Shown here: piece after piece, positions 5,506-6,045 of the stretch
Position numbering within the stretch: the first letter of the stretch is position 1
Layout of the letters: every line of letters begins with the position of its first letter
DNA from: Clostridia bacterium
Lineage (GTDB): Bacteria > Bacillota > Clostridia > Oscillospirales > CAG-272
Reading direction: 5' to 3'
Length of the DNA stretch: 6,045 bases
Assembly (NCBI GenBank): GCA_017455945.1
Contig: JAFTLM010000064.1
Location: 1-6,045, forward strand
The notes under the pieces: generated by a model
What the model saw: only the letters and a program-made list of their open reading frames with translations
The model's database searches: none
Told to the model about the DNA's origin: nothing
Position numbers and translations under genes: made by a program

Positions 5506-6045
5506 ATGAAAAAAGTTCTTGTTTTGGGCGGCACAGGAGCAATGGGCGTTTATCTTGTACCCAAGCTTTTGGAGCGTGGATATGCGGTTGACGTTGCATC
5601 TCTGGATACCGTTGAATCAACTAATCCAAATTTGCGTTATTTCACCGGAGATTGTTTGAACGTTGAATACGTAGGCGAGCTCCTGAAAAACGGCTACGAC
5701 GGTATCGTTGACTTTATGGTATACAATCAGGATAAGTTTGAGGAACGCCACAAAATGTTCCTTGACAACACTTCTCATTATATCTATCTCTCAACTTACC
5801 GGATTTACGCTAATGAGGAGCACCCCGTAAAAGAAACTTCTCCCAGACTTCTTGATGCATCAAAGGATAAGGATTTCCTCGCTACCGACGATTACGCACT
5901 TTATAAGGCAAAAGGCGAGAATGTGCTTCTTAAATCCGATTATAACAACTGGACGGCTATTCGCCCCGCTATTACATATTCCAAGAGACGCTTCCAACTT
6001 ACAATACTTGAAGCTCCCTACGTAGTGGGCAGAACCCTGCACGGC
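5506..6045 (+). CDS. NAD(P)-dependent epimerase/dehydratase-type extended SDR, N-terminal part (runs off window)
   Basis: The frame is open for 180 codons from ATG 5506 to the window edge without a stop; full-length relatives are usually about 290-340 residues, so a little over half is present. It starts with a Rossmann fold: MKKVLVLGGTGAMG holds the dinucleotide motif GxxGxxG (G8, G11, G14), with GD at 48-49 contacting the cofactor in relatives. LSTYRIY (95-101) carries the catalytic-region serine/threonine, and YALYK (130-134) is the SDR Y-x-x-x-K active-site pair (Y130, K134), followed by WTAIRPAITYS (149-159), typical of NAD-epimerase proteins. These enzymes oxidise, epimerise or dehydrate sugar nucleotides or related compounds in the cytoplasm; the substrate cannot be inferred. 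The start is set by GAGAGG seven bases upstream. The gene is divergent from the AraC regulator, which probably controls it. Confidence 0.9.
   Translation, partial: MKKVLVLGGTGAMGVYLVPKLLERGYAVDVASLDTVESTNPNLRYFTGDCLNVEYVGELLKNGYDGIVDFMVYNQDKFEERHKMFLDNTSHYIYLSTYRIYANEEHPVKETSPRLLDASKDKDFLATDDYALYKAKGENVLLKSDYNNWTAIRPAITYSKRRFQLTILEAPYVVGRTLHG

Noticed and set aside
5315..5509. Rightward 64-codon frame across the AraC/dehydrogenase spacer
   Set aside because: It starts inside the AraC gene, crosses the promoters and overlaps the dehydrogenase start; its content is low-complexity Lys/Ile from A+T-rich DNA.
5860..6042. Leftward 60-codon frame near the right edge
   Set aside because: Antisense to the SDR active-site region of the dehydrogenase, with no ribosome site.

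Overview
The window reads as an ordinary chromosomal stretch from a low-to-moderate G+C Gram-positive anaerobe, most likely an uncultured gut-type member of the Clostridia (Bacillota). This is inferred from strong GGAGG ribosome sites, TTGACA/TATAAT promoters, codon use, and protein types common in that class (a DNA-binding/TPR-like XRE regulator, a cytoplasmic GH2 glycosidase, a lipoprotein rhodanese). No RNA gene, insertion sequence, CRISPR array, phage gene or integration scar was seen. The genes are tightly packed and no gene-free gap exceeds about 160 bases.

Left part (1-979): a divergent pair. A YgjV-like small membrane protein, cut by the window edge, runs leftward from a perfect-consensus promoter. 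sfsA, encoding a PD-(D/E)XK-type nuclease historically called sugar fermentation stimulation protein, runs rightward. The two promoters lie back to back in a 147-base spacer.

Middle (980-3312): an apparent two-gene operon. It holds a cytoplasmic glycoside hydrolase family 2 enzyme of a divergent subfamily (both catalytic glutamates present, usual R-[ST]-H-Y-P signature absent), followed after 2 bases by a membrane-anchored single-domain rhodanese. A 17-bp hairpin closes it.

Right part (3313-6045): an XRE-type regulator with a long helical repeat region has its own promoter and a palindrome in its leader. It converges on an AraC-family regulator, with a shared hairpin between them. The AraC gene is divergent from an extended short-chain dehydrogenase/epimerase (NAD-epimerase type) that runs off the right edge. 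The AraC protein is the natural candidate to control that dehydrogenase and itself. The shared 159-base spacer holds an inverted repeat and helically phased ATATC motifs that could be its sites.

The GH2 enzyme, the AraC regulator and the sugar-nucleotide-type dehydrogenase fit a carbohydrate-use theme, but no transporter or kinase is present, so no pathway can be named. I see no convincing new biological system here. The findings are modest regulatory and family-level oddities.
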